DNA from: Turnera subulata
Taxonomy: Eukaryota > Streptophyta > Magnoliopsida > Malpighiales > Passifloraceae
DNA: 64,000 nt
NCBI GenBank assembly: GCA_028386065.3
Contig: JAKUCV010001541.1
Span: forward strand, 1 to 64,000
Reading direction: 5' to 3'
Shown: positions 11,347-21,330 of the stretch, in pieces
Numbering within the stretch: the first letter of the stretch is position 1
Layout: the number at the start of each line of letters is the position of its first letter
Program-made: the position numbers and the translations under genes
The notes under the pieces: model-generated
Told to the model about the DNA's origin: nothing
The model's input: only the letters and a program-made list of their open reading frames with translations
The model's database searches: none

Positions 11347-13212
11347 TCAACATGATCGAGTTTTAGGTACCCAAACTGACTTGGGTCCTTCAGGGTTAGG
11401 CTTGGTTCTTTTCAGAACCCACACATACCTCACATTATTGTTTCTCTTCTTAAACCAACATGTTCTAATACCATGACCAGCTTTACCATAGAAATAACAT
11501 ATAATATGAGATGTATTAATTCTATGTGAATGCATATGATAGTTTCTCTTAGGTGGATACATGTTTGTCCTTGGTTTATATGGTTTTCCAGACCTAGTTC
11601 GAACAAATGGCACATACTGGTTTGGTTTGTTAAAAACCACATTGGAATCATTTGGTTTGTATGCCTTGTTAGGAGATATGTGTCTATATTGCTTCTTGGG
11701 TCCTACCTTAGCATTCTTAGCAGTCTGATATGGTTTGTTAGCATGCACATGAGTAGTAACAGGTATATCAGACCTTGCCTTGAAAAAATGCACAGAAGTG
11801 TTTGGTTTTTCAAAAACCACATGTGTAGCTCCTATTCCTTCTTTCTGCACAGAGTGTCTTTGTTGACCTAACAATATGTTTAGGTTTTCAGTTCCACTGG
11901 TGAATTTCTCAATAGAGTGTTTAAGATCTCTAACTTCCTCTTTAAGCTTACTATTTTCTATAACCAACATCTCACTTTTAGCAATACTAGAAATATTTTT
12001 CTTTTCTAGTTCACTATGAGCAACTTTTGCAGCTTTCAGAGTTTCATATGACCTACATACGTCTATATGAGCCATATCAAGCTTGTCATATGCATTTCTA
12101 TGTGCTTCAACATCATATTCAAGTAAATCAATGCGCTTCTTATACGCTTTATTCTTTTTAAGAGCTTCCTTATACTTACCATGCAAATCAGCAAAAGCAT
12201 CTTGTAATTCATCAAAAGTAAAGTCAGGTGAGCCATCTACCTCAAAGTCTTCTTGAGCCATGAGACCCAAGTTTGCTGCCTCATCCGTCTTTGAATCACT
12301 TGAAGAATCCGAGTCATCCCAAGCAACCATGGCCTTCTTTCCTTTGGTTTTAGAAGAATCATACATGTTCTTCTTTTGGTAAGGACACTCAGATTTGATG
12401 TGACTAGGGCGGTTGCAACCAAAGCAAGTCAGGGGGTCCTTTTTAGGCTCATCAATCTTCATACCTCTAGGACTTCTTCCTTTGAATTGCTTCTTCTTGA
12501 AGTATCTTACAAATGTCTTTGTAAGGAGTGCAACAACTGAATCACTATCTTCATCATCAGATTCTTGGAATTTTAAGGCCAGGTCCTTCTTCTTTGGTTC
12601 TTTGGTTTCAAACTTGGAACCATGCACTATGAGCTTGCCGATCAGCTCATCATAGGTGAGAGTGTTTAAGTTCTGAGCTTCTTCTATGGCAGTAACCTTG
12701 GGCTCCCATTCCTTAGGTAGAGACCTAAGTACCTTTGCAACCTTCTCTCTGTGTGTGATAACCTTCCCAAGAGTTGCAAGGCTGTTGCACATAATTGTGA
12801 AGCGAGTATCCATCTCCCGTATGGTTTCACCAGAAACCATCTGAAACAGTTCATAGTCTCTCATGAGCCGATTGAGTCTTGACTCCTTCACTTGGTTTGT
12901 GCCTTCATGAGTGACACATAGAAGCCTCCAGATCTCATAGGCAGTTTCACAAGATCTGACTCTTTGCAACTCACTCTCACTTATTCCACAAAGAAGTACA
13001 TTCTTGGCTTAAGCATCAAGCTTAGCCTTTTTGAGCTCTTCTTCTGGCCAGAACTACATGTCCCTTAGTGGTCTGGCATAAGGATGCTGGACTATATTCA
13101 ACATCTCTAGATCTTTGCCTTCAAGGAAGATCATCATCCTGAACTTCCAGTAATCAAAGTTTGTACCATCGAAGTAGGGTACTTTGTTGATGCTATTTCC
13201 CTTATAAGCCAT
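11347..13212 (-). pseudogene. C1 gag (Sirevirus-like) with two early stops
   Basis: The ATG at 13212 (MAYKGNSINKVPYFDG) is a natural Copia gag start. In-frame stops follow after PLRDM (about 13050) and after KLDA (about 13010); from 12969 the frame is open for 540 codons. In order: a Copia gag core (RSCETAYEIWRLLCVTHEG, then LRSLPKEWEPKVTAIEEAQN); a CCHC knuckle CFGCNRPSHIKSEC near 12410; a helical stretch rich in Lys, Glu and Leu (about 12170-11880) likely to form a coiled coil; and a basic tail with a second, damaged knuckle (CYFYGKAGHGIRTC, one Cys lost). Two repeats of VVFxKPN in the tail are encoded by DNA hairpins. Gag would form the particle that packages element RNA. Confidence 0.9.
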
Positions 13213-13251
13213 AATCTTTACCTCTAGAGGTTACTCCTTTGTATTGAGGAC

Positions 13252-13266
13252 GTGGCTCCGCTACTA
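13252..13266 (-). other. C1 primer-binding-site candidate
   Basis: Just inside the 5' LTR the minus strand reads TTAGTAGCGGAGCC. It resembles the initiator-Met primer site of Copia elements (TGGTATCAGAGC) with about three changes. The GTAGCGGAGC core recurs in three other elements of this window. Confidence 0.6.
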
Positions 13267-13268
13267 AT

Positions 13269-14488
13269 TTTTAGCCCAAATAGGCTTGAGAGGGGGGGGG
13301 GGGGGGGGGGGAATCAGGCTACCCCTTAATTGCGAATGGTTTCTGGTTTGGTTTCAAAGGAACTAAATGGTTTCGTCATAAACCACTTACCCGCAAAACA
13401 AACAAGCAGAAATATAAGAGAGCAGAGGGAAGAAAGGATGACACAGTGATTTATAGTGGTTCCCCCTCACCAGGTACCTCCACTACCTAAAGGACCCTCC
13501 TTTAGGATTTCAAACCCTCACTAACTTAGGCTTTTGCGGGATCAGCCTCAACCTATTACAGAAACCAAGTTTTTGCAGGCTAAGCTCTAACCTTTATAAG
13601 TTTTTCCCAGGCTAAACTTTAACCTTTACAAGAAACAAGCTTTTGCAGGCTCAGCTTAAACCTTTACAAGTTTTTCCAGGCTAAAATCTAACCTTTCCCC
13701 AAATCTAATCCTAGATTTGAGATCCCAGCAAAACTACACACTAGTCTTGCCTAAAACACTACCCTTCGAAACACCTTGTTGAACAAGAATAAACTCAAGT
13801 GTAAGCTCAACAAATAACTCAGGTGTAACCACAATTGCAGACTTCAAAGCACTTTTCAAATTGGCTGGGAAGCTTTTTCAAGAAACATTCCTCTTCCTTA
13901 TATAGAGCTTGAGCAAGTGGGAGTAGGTAGAAAGATCTTCATCCAACGGCTCTAAAGTACTCTTCAGCTCTTCATCCAACGGCTATGTGGTACAAATCAG
14001 TCTTCATAGTTGACTCCACAATCCACTAGCTGGTGTTGGGTTCATTTCAGGAAGTCCACTCTCTTTGCACCTCAATTACTTGAAAACATTCCATTTTTAG
14101 CAATCTGGGACTATAAGTGTGGACCACAATTGATAATTGAGCTTGGAGGTGAGAGATAAGTGTTGCAGGTCTTCATCTCTATCATCGACCACTTTCTCTG
14201 CCTGTTGGAGTAGGTGGGGGTTGAGCATTAACGCTGTGAGGACCATCTGGGCCACCAGCAACTTGCAGCAGGACCACTACAGATGTTGACAGTAAAGTGT
14301 GGTTTCTTCTAGAAACCAAGTCTCGTGGTTTTTGTGTGGTTCTTGTAAGAAACCATGATGCATGTTATTCAACACAAACATATGCAAACATCTAACCATG
14401 TTTGTTAATCATCAAAATCAATAGATAATTATTCACTAAACATGATTAGCCATTAATAATTCATATTAAACTCATGTTTAGGTCATCA
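13269..14488 (-). repeat. 5' LTR of C1
   Basis: It pairs with 2100-3296. On the minus strand it begins TGATGACC at 14488. A candidate TATA box TATATAAGG lies at 13904-13896. A perfect hairpin TGGTTTCT-TCT-AGAAACCA lies at 14300-14318. The G run here is 20 bases. A segment near 13620-13690 is duplicated relative to the other LTR (the repeated GCTTTTGCAGGCT stretch). Confidence 0.9.
13896..13904 (-). promoter_or_regulatory. TATA-box candidate in the C1 5' LTR
   Basis: TATATAAGG on the element strand, followed by the leader side of the LTR. The same motif is present in the 3' LTR near 2726-2734. No transcript evidence. Confidence 0.45.
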
Positions 14489-14746
14489 CAATAAAAATCC
14501 AATCCAACTACCTGCAAAATTTCATATTTTTTGAGATGTGGAAGTCCGAATTTTTATTTTTGGAACAATTAAAATCCCATAAATCGGGAAAAATGGAAAA
14601 GCACCTCAGATGATCTCAAAATGTCCGGGAAAGGCCTCCAAAAATCCATATAAATCATCCCCATATTTGTGGAATCATCTTACGTAGCATTTTACATGGT
14701 GGATTTGGAGATTGCTCTTATACATTGGTTCACTGGGCCATTGGTG

Positions 14747-14814
14747 CCTTTTGTAACAATTTGGAGAACAAGAATAATCTCAAGTGTAAGCTCAACAAAT
14801 ATCTCAGGTGTAAG
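14747..14814 (-). repeat. 68-bp fragment of a C1-type LTR
   Basis: It matches 2588-2655 with few changes, in the same orientation as the C1 LTRs. It starts and ends abruptly and directly abuts the end of element X. The 258 bp before it (14489-14746) are unassigned. Confidence 0.8.
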
Positions 14815-15558
14815 TGTGAATACCCGACCCAAAATCACTTGGGCCTATTCACCTATTCCTTACACCTTCCTCATAAACGTCATCCAACATATTTGGAGTC
14901 GCCACCCAAGTTTTATTAAAGGACAAAACTCGGAAAAAACCTTTATATGACTCTGTTTAGGTGACTAGATAGCGAACCAAAGATGCTGGACCCGGGATTC
15001 GTCATGGATGGGAAGGTGTTAGGTACCCATCCATATTGGGGCGAAACCTTGTGCAATTGAAGGATTTGTATGCCTTGTGAAAGTGTGCAAGTGTGAACAA
15101 CAAAACATATAACAACTGAAACTAAAAAGAAAGGGGAGAGGAAGAAGATTGGGATTGAGTTTCCACTACTAGAAACCACCTACGTACCCCGGCGACCGGG
15201 TTCAAAGCCTTCTTGACATGGCATCACAACAGTCACATCGTCATAAACGTCAACATCTCTGAAGCAATCGGTCAAGCAAAAAGGGATTAGGATTACCTCT
15301 TGTAGCCCTCCTCTAACTCCTTGGTTTGGGTTGTGCCTTCCACACAATTTTCTCCCACTCCTTAACTCAATCTTGGAGTTCTTCTTGATCTACCTCTTGC
15401 TGCCTTCAATGGTTGGTATTACCCACGAAATTCCACCAGAGTTTTGCCTATAGAACTATTTCTTAAGCTTGGAGAAGTAGAGTTTCTCCAAGCTCCAAAG
15501 CTTATGAAGAGTGTGTGTGTAATCGAATGTGTGTCCTCTGAAATGTGAGATGAGGGTC

Positions 15559-15568
15559 CTATTTATAG
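15559..15568 (-). promoter_or_regulatory. TATA-box candidate in the X LTR
   Basis: CTATAAATAG followed by GACCC on the minus strand. The same box is at 24970-24961 in the X-type LTR copy and, in plus orientation, at 374-383. Confidence 0.5.
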
Positions 15569-15981
15569 TGTTCTGGGTAGTTTAGGGGCGTGGACCAGCT
15601 TAATGATCAAGGTAATGGCCAATAATCTGGGCCAAAACCAAGTAGAATCAATTTAGGAGCGAAATCAGGGAAAAAAAAGCATTCTGGGTGCATATGACTG
15701 CCATGGCCGGCGGTCATACTTTGGATGACGGCCAGACCGGGCAGTCATGGCAAGAAGACCGCCCAGAGCGCTTGCGCGTTACACCCGTTCTTTTGTTTTT
15801 CGATCTCTATTCTCCCCTAATTTCTCCCTGATTGATCCTACCACGTAATTAACCCTTAGACTGCCCAGAATCCTTTGCTTTATTGATTATTACTCCTCTC
15901 AATCTTCTCCTAATTGATTAATTACACATTGATTCCCCATTTTAAGCTAAAATCATACCAAAACCACACTTACTATTAAGG

Positions 15982-16996
15982 TGATGCAAATTACCTAGAC
16001 AAGCTTGGATATGGAAAGCTTTTCTTCAGAGGCATCAAAGAGGAGCATCGATTTCACAAGAATTTCAAGAAGAGTTGGACATTAAAGCGAAGGACGCAAA
16101 GAACGCGTGCAGAAATTCTTGGACCATGCAGTATCAGGAATAAATTCATATCTCGAGCTCTACAACTCAGATTGCTGCGATCGTGGACTATCTGGAAAGA
16201 TAAGATGAAGATCTACAACTTTGATGTTGAGGCCAGATGCTGAATCGTCCGTTTTCTGTTACTAAAATGCGCTTGAAGTCGACAGACAGATTCTGTCCGG
16301 AAATTCGGTTTAGTTTTTTTATTATTTGGGCTAAAGTGTTTTTAGTTGGGTTTTATTATTTTTTGGGCTTGTAATTTCGTCTTGGACTTTATTTGGGTTA
16401 TTATTTGTGGGCTTTAGTTCAGTTATTTGGTTTTTTAATTGTAAGTTTTTTTAATTAGTGTCCAAATTATGTGGGCTCAATTAAAAAACCTAGTCCAATT
16501 AGGGTTAGGGTTTCGGTCACTTTAGGGTTAGGAATAGGGTTTGGCTGACTTGGTGACGACCTAGGTTAGTATAAATACTTTCTTTACTTTCAGAATTAGG
16601 GGATGACGAATTTTTATAAAAAAAAATACGGTTACTCATTTGAGAGTTTCTTTTCTGTTTGAGTGATTCATACAAAATCATCTTTGAGTGCTGATTCTCT
16701 TGGACAAACCATAGTGTGCTAATTCACTTGGTTTATTTTAAGGATTTAGATTACTTATCAGGTTTAATCAAAATTGTGGCGTGTTCTAATTCCTTGTTGT
16801 TGTTTCTGTTCTCTTTCTGATTAGGGTTCAGGGGTGACAACATTTTTGGTGATTTCAAGCTTTCTTATTTCTGTTCATGCCGATTTGAGGAGGAATAAGG
16901 GGTGGAGAATTGCTTAGTTTGATTGAGATTGAGGTCGGGACCACAATCTGATTCAGTAGGAATTTTGGTGCTGATTCTAGGGTTCCTGCCGTATCA
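15982..16996 (+). repeat. 5' LTR of B
   Basis: It runs TGATGCAAATT ... CCGTATCA. It pairs with 19255-20268 with scattered substitutions (for example the last base, A here and G there). A TATA-like TATAAATAC lies near 16570. Confidence 0.93.
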
Positions 16997-17001
16997 TCTT
17001 T

Positions 17002-17013
17002 TGGTAGCGGGGC
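17002..17013 (+). other. B primer-binding-site candidate
   Basis: TGGTAGCGGGGC, five bases after the LTR end. It resembles the initiator-Met-type site with three changes and shares the GGTAGCGG core with the other elements in the window. Confidence 0.55.
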
Positions 17014-17896
17014 TTGAGGTTTTCAATCAATCATATCCCTTTGTTTTATTTCTCTTCTTTGTGTTTTTCATTCAGTTCGTGGCCTGTTCTTGTTTGTTCT
17101 TCAGTTTTCTGTGTTTTATCCCCTTTGTTTACCCTAGTCGAATTCTGTCAATTTTTTTAAAAAAAACAAGTGTCGAGTTACTGTTCACTGTTACTGTTCA
17201 TCGTTGTTACTGTTCACGATAGGAAAAAACAAAAAAAAAATTTCTGTGAGAGTGTGTACTGTCGACATCAATTATATATATAAAAAAAAGAGCAAAGTCG
17301 ACTTGGTTGAAAATAGGGGTTTCTGAAATTGTTGTTCTTGCTGATTGGAATTGCAATTTGGGAAATCTTGTTGTAGGAACTGAAATTGGGCCGAATTGAT
17401 TTGGTCAATTGATTGTTGAGTTGGCTGATTTGAGTTGATTGGAAGTGTTGGAATTGTTGTTTTGGAGGTTGGAGTTGTCGATTGCATTTTGCAGGGGAAG
17501 CCGAAATTTTTCAGTTCACTTTCTTTCTTATATTTGCTGATTTGTGCTTTTCATTGTGTTGAGTGGTTTTTTGTTTCAGAGTTGCTCAACTTGTGCTAAA
17601 ATCAAACACGTACAATTCTTGTTCTGTGTGTGTTATTTTCTTTTCTTCTTGGAGTCTGAATTGCCTCTAGAATTGCTAACCTATCTTCCTTTCTATTAGG
17701 GTTTCTTTGCATTCCTTAGAATTACTTCACTGATTTTGTTTGTTTGATTTGTTCATTTAGATCCTGATTAATAAACTGAAGTTGAATCTGGAGAGGTAAA
17801 AGGCTGAGTGTTACATCAATTGCCAAGAGGGATTAAACACGAGTGTAAACACGTGAGGAATTATTTTCTACTAACACTTTCTTGCAGGATAACATC
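17014..17896 (+). other. B leader, no gene
   Basis: T-rich leader between primer site and frame. The last 100 bases (about 17797-17896) match the element A leader at 48430-48530, including GTAAACACGTGAGGAATT, which supports common descent. No protein-coding signal was seen. Confidence 0.7.
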
Positions 17897-19429
17897 ATGG
17901 AATATTCGAGATACCGTTGCAGCAAATACTATGATGAAGAAGAGTTCGATAGACGCAATACACTCAAACTTCAGAAGATGTCCGAAGCTCAAAAAGTTAT
18001 TTTCTATACTAGATGTTGTGTGAAGGACAAAGGTTGTAGCCTGAAAGTTGATGCGGGAAGATATACCAACTTGGTGAGTACACATATGGTGGACACTCTA
18101 GGATTGGAGTGTATGATGCATCCAAGTCCCTATCAACTAAGAGGGAAGAATGCCATGAGAGGGATCAAGGTAACTAAACAAGTCCTTATTTCTTTTTCCA
18201 TTGGGAGGTATTCCGACCAAGTGTTGTGTGATGTCGTGCCTATGGATGAGAACCATCTAGTGCTCGGTAGACCCTGGCAATTTGAAAGGAGAGTGGCTCG
18301 TGAGAGAGATAAGAGTAGGTACTCATTATACATGGGGGATCAGAAGTTTTTCCTTTGGCCATTGTCTCCACAAGAAATCGATGAAGATCAATTGCATATT
18401 AGAGGAAGAGTGGCAGCATGGCGAGCTGAGTTGGCTGAAGCTCAAGCTAAGCCTGAGGAAGAGAGGAAGGTTGAGAACCTTGCAAAAGGAGAGTTAGAGA
18501 GGAAGGTTGAGAACCTTGCAAAAGGAGAGTTAGAGAGGGAGGCTGAGAGCCTTGCAAAAGGAGAGCTAGAGAGGAAGGCTGAGAGCCTTGCAAAAGGAGA
18601 GGAGAGCTCAAAAGAAAGATTTGAGGAGAAAGAAAAGGAAGAGAATGCCAAGAGTGAGAGAAGAAAAGAGTTAAAAGAAGTCTCAAAAGAAATTGAGTTA
18701 AAGGGCTCAAATGAGAGAGAAGTGAGGGTTGAATATGAGAGGAAAAAGAGTTTGTTTGTACTTTTATACAAGGAAGCTTGGTTTAAAGCTAACCTTAACC
18801 CTTGTCTTTCTAGATGTGATGTGTTTCTTTTGCAGGTTTCTAGGGATGCTTGTCCTAAAGGATTGACGGCCCAAGGGAAAGAAGGATCTCTACATGGGGC
18901 GCCGATTACAATCACAAAGGAGCATCAGGTTTTAAGTTCCTTTTCTATGATTACAATGCCTAAATTGGACATCATGATGAGTAATTTAGATGCTTGTTTC
19001 ATTGATTATCATCCATATACATTACTTGTTATGCATGCTTCGAAGTTAATCTTTAGGGATGAACAAAAGAGTGCTAATTATTTGTTGCTTGATCTGGGAG
19101 GAGAAGCTAGGCACGACAAGCTTGATCCTCTACACATAACCTTTGAATCACAAGGTGAGTATAGTGTTCATGCTATATTCGATATTACTAAAATTCCTCC
19201 TATTGATTTCGTAGGCGTCGATTCGAGGACGAATCGCTTTGAGGAGGGAGGGAATGATGCAAATTACCTAGAAAAGCTTGGATATGGCAAGCTTATCTTC
19301 AGAGGCATCAAAGAGGAGCATCGATTTCACAAGAATTTCAAGAAGAGTTGGACAACAAAGCGAAGGACGCGAAGAACGCGTGCAGAAATTCCTAGACCGT
19401 GCAGTATCGGGAATAAATTCATATCGTGA
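17897..19429 (+). CDS. Long frame of B: degenerate Gypsy protease plus Lys/Glu repeat and conserved core
   Basis: The first ATG of the frame is at 17897 (MEYSRYRCSKYYDEEEFD); there is no stop until 19429, about 510 codons, the last 58 of them inside the 3' LTR. In order: a segment like the plant Gypsy aspartic protease (CSLKVDAGRYTNLVST near 18035, active-site Gly-type residue changed to DAG; then VLCDVVPMDENHLVLGRPWQ); four 12-residue repeats ERKxExLAKGEL (18461-18604); a Lys/Glu-rich linker; a core (FVLLYKEAWFKANLNPCL to HGAPITITKEHQVLSS) shared with element A; and a tail ending VDSRTNRFEEGGND, the usual Gypsy polyprotein end. The core looks like the worn segment between protease and RT. 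There is no gag core, RT or integrase. Whether a protein is made is unknown. Confidence 0.7.
   Translation: MEYSRYRCSKYYDEEEFDRRNTLKLQKMSEAQKVIFYTRCCVKDKGCSLKVDAGRYTNLVSTHMVDTLGLECMMHPSPYQLRGKNAMRGIKVTKQVLISFSIGRYSDQVLCDVVPMDENHLVLGRPWQFERRVARERDKSRYSLYMGDQKFFLWPLSPQEIDEDQLHIRGRVAAWRAELAEAQAKPEEERKVENLAKGELERKVENLAKGELEREAESLAKGELERKAESLAKGEESSKERFEEKEKEENAKSERRKELKEVSKEIELKGSNEREVRVEYERKKSLFVLLYKEAWFKANLNPCLSRCDVFLLQVSRDACPKGLTAQGKEGSLHGAPITITKEHQVLSSFSMITMPKLDIMMSNLDACFIDYHPYTLLVMHASKLIFRDEQKSANYLLLDLGGEARHDKLDPLHITFESQGEYSVHAIFDITKIPPIDFVGVDSRTNRFEEGGNDANYLEKLGYGKLIFRGIKEEHRFHKNFKKSWTTKRRTRRTRAEIPRPCSIGNKFIS
18461..18604 (+). repeat. Four 36-bp in-frame tandem repeats in B
   Basis: The unit starts GAGAGGAAGGYTGAGARCC and encodes ERKVENLAKGEL and close variants. 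The reverse-strand frame through it is a shadow. The same unit, also in four copies, is at 49352-49495 in element A. Confidence 0.95.
19241..19254 (+). other. B polypurine tract
   Basis: GAGGAGGGAGGGAA directly before the 3' LTR, where plus-strand synthesis would start. Element A has GAGGAAGGAGGGAA at the same place. Confidence 0.85.
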
Positions 19430-20268
19430 ACTCTAAAACTCGGATTGCTGCGATCTTGGACTTTCTGGAAAGATAAGACAAAGATCTACAACTTTGATGT
19501 TGAGGCCAGAAGCTGAATCGGCCGTTTTCCTTTACTAACATGCGCTTGAAGTTGACAGACAGATTCTGTCCGGAAATTTGGTTTAGTTTTTTTATTATTT
19601 GGGCTAAAGTGTTTTTAGTTGGATTTTATTATTTTTTTGGTTTGTAATTTCGTCTTGGACTTTATTTGGGTTATTATTTGTGGAATTTAGTTCAGTTATT
19701 TGGTTTTTAATTGTAAGATTTTTTAATTAGTGTCCAAATTATGTGGGCTCAATTAAAAAACCTAGTCCAATTAGGGTGAGGGCTTCGGTCACTTTAGAGT
19801 TAGGAGTAGGGTTTGACTGACTTGGTGACGACCTAGGTTAGTATAAATACTTTTTTTACTTTCAGAATTAGGGGATGACGAATTTTGGTAAAAAAAAATA
19901 CGGTTACTCTTTTGAGAGTTTCTTTTCTGTTTGAGTGATTCAAACAAAATCATCCTTGAGTGCTGATTCTCTTGGACAAACCATAGTGTGTTGATTCACT
20001 TGGTTTATTTTAAGGATTTAGAATACTTATCAGGTTTAATCAAATCTGTGGCGTGTTCTAATTCCTTGTTGTTGTTTCTGTTCTCTTTCTGATTAGGGTT
20101 CAGGGGTGACGACATTTTTGGTGATTTCAAGCTTTCTTATTTCTGTTCATGCCGATTTGAGGAGGAATAAGGGGTGGAGAATTGCTTAGTTTGATTGAGA
20201 TTGAGGTCGGGACCACAATCTGATTCAGTAGGAATTCTGGTGCTGATTCTAGGGTTTCTGTCGTATCG
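19255..20268 (+). repeat. 3' LTR of B
   Basis: Partner of 15982-16996, 1014 bp, ending GTCGTATCG where the other ends GCCGTATCA. The divergence by eye is a few percent, so the insertion is not very recent. Confidence 0.93.
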
Positions 20269-20813
20269 TAAGGAATGATTTAACTCTGATTTTTCACGAA
20301 AATTAGGGTTAAATTTGTCTGCAAGCAAGGTGTTGATGGGCTGTGCAACTCTGGAAAAAGTTCATATTTCATTAATTTGGACCCTTACATTTATCTTTAA
20401 CCCAAGAATAAATCATCTCGATATAATTGGGTTTAAAGAATAAACAAACAAGCCCAAGCTAATGAATTAAAATACGTTTTTAGCAATTTAATCCTCATCA
20501 TATGTCTTTATCCTATGATTAAATCATCTTATTAATCCTAGGGTCTAAGCACGTAAAGGCCTCAATTACTATAATGCATGAATTCGACTAAAAATAAACT
20601 TCATTCACACTTCAACCCAATACTAATAGAATTTTCATGGGTCAAATTTGGGTGTTCACAGATTCCCCTCGTTGGTGAGTCCTTAAAACTAAGGACGAAG
20701 CAACGCAAGAAAGGAAGAACCAAATTTGGATAATGGATGTGAGTGTTGTGGACCAAAGGCTGGAGTATCACATGCTCCACCTCGAGAATCGTCTTATCCC
20801 GATGTTTGTGATA

Positions 20814-21000
20814 GAATCATCTCATATATCAGGGTCTTGGGACTCGTCTCATCCTAAGGATTACCGGGAATCATCTCATCCCGGGGTCTTGGGACCCGTC
20901 TGGTCCCAAGGGTTAACGGGAATCATCTCATCCCGGGGTTTTGGGACCCGTCAGGTATCAAGGGCTACCAAGAATCATCTCATCCCGGAGGCTTATCTCA
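20814..21000. repeat. Tandem repeat of about 52 bp, 3-4 copies
   Basis: Units begin GAATCATCTCAT followed by CCCGGGGTCTTGGGACCCGT, and the GGGTCTTGGGACCC part is an imperfect palindrome. The copies have diverged. Confidence 0.8.
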
Positions 21001-21075
21001 TCTGCATCATCTTGGTGCTCCTCCACGTTGGGACATCATCTTTGGGATATCTATCCCTCAACGTCTTCATCAACT

Positions 21076-21330
21076 CTATCTTAGGGGCATCTGCCCCTGG
21101 CAACTTTCATCGGTTCTACTTCTATCTTAGGGGTATCTCTCCTTGGAAACTCTCATCAGCTTTACTTCTGTCTTAGGGGCATCTGCCCCTGGCAACTCTC
21201 ATCGGCTCTACTTCTGTCTTAGGGGTAACTACCCCTGACAACTCTCATTGATTCTACTTCTATCTTAGGGGTATCTGCCCCTGGCAACTCTCATCAATTC
21301 TACTTCTACCTTAGGGGTATCTGCCCCTCA
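21076..21330. repeat. Tandem repeat of about 46 bp, 5-6 copies
   Basis: Units carry CTTAGGGGYATCTGCCCCTG, in which AGGGG and CCCCT pair, then GCAACTCTCATCGGCTCTAC. Copies begin about every 46 bases. Confidence 0.85.

Larger units (their letters stand above)
2100..14488 (-). mobile_element. Sirevirus-like Ty1/Copia retrotransposon C1, nearly full length, degraded
   Basis: On the minus strand the order is LTR, primer site, gag, protease, integrase, RT, RNase H, third ORF, polypurine tract, LTR. Integrase before RT is the Ty1/Copia order. A long gag with a coiled-coil-like tail and an extra ORF after pol points to the Sirevirus (SIRE/Maximus) group. Stops, frameshifts and a Gypsy insertion at 8835-10105 make it inactive. 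The flanks (GATGT before 2100, CAATA after 14488) do not match, so a rearrangement at one or both ends is likely. C2 at 46801-62437 is a related element on the other strand. Confidence 0.9.
15982..20268 (+). mobile_element. Non-autonomous Ty3/Gypsy element B, complete, with target duplication TAAGG
   Basis: Two near-identical LTRs of about 1015 bp flank a 2258-bp internal part with a primer-site-like motif, a leader, one long frame and a purine tract. The 5-bp duplication TAAGG lies at 15977-15981 and 20269-20273. RT, RNase H and integrase are missing, so movement would need another element's enzymes. Its internal frame shares a module with element A (49352-49812) at about 94 percent by eye, although the LTRs of A and B are very different. 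Confidence 0.92.
14815..20659 (-). repeat. 3' LTR of X, split by element B
   Basis: The two halves are 14815-15981 and 20274-20659, about 1.55 kb when joined. The first has the GGAGTCGCCACC segment, a GGGAAGGTGTTAGG stretch, a TATA box on the minus strand (CTATAAATAG, 15568-15559) and a GC-rich cluster of GGCGGTCAT-like motifs (15702-15775). The second ends CAAATTTGGGTGTTCACA. The duplicated TAAGG at 15977-15981 and 20269-20273 marks where B entered. A purine tract on the minus strand, GAGGGGAATC (20669-20660), precedes it. Confidence 0.8.

Noticed and set aside
2095..14493. Target-site duplication for C1
   Set aside because: GATGT and CAATA do not match; shifting the LTR ends by a few bases did not help.
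18442..18915. Minus-strand 157-codon Ser/Leu/Phe-rich frame, and its equivalent at 49192-49791
   Set aside because: Shadow of the Lys/Glu repeats on the plus strand.
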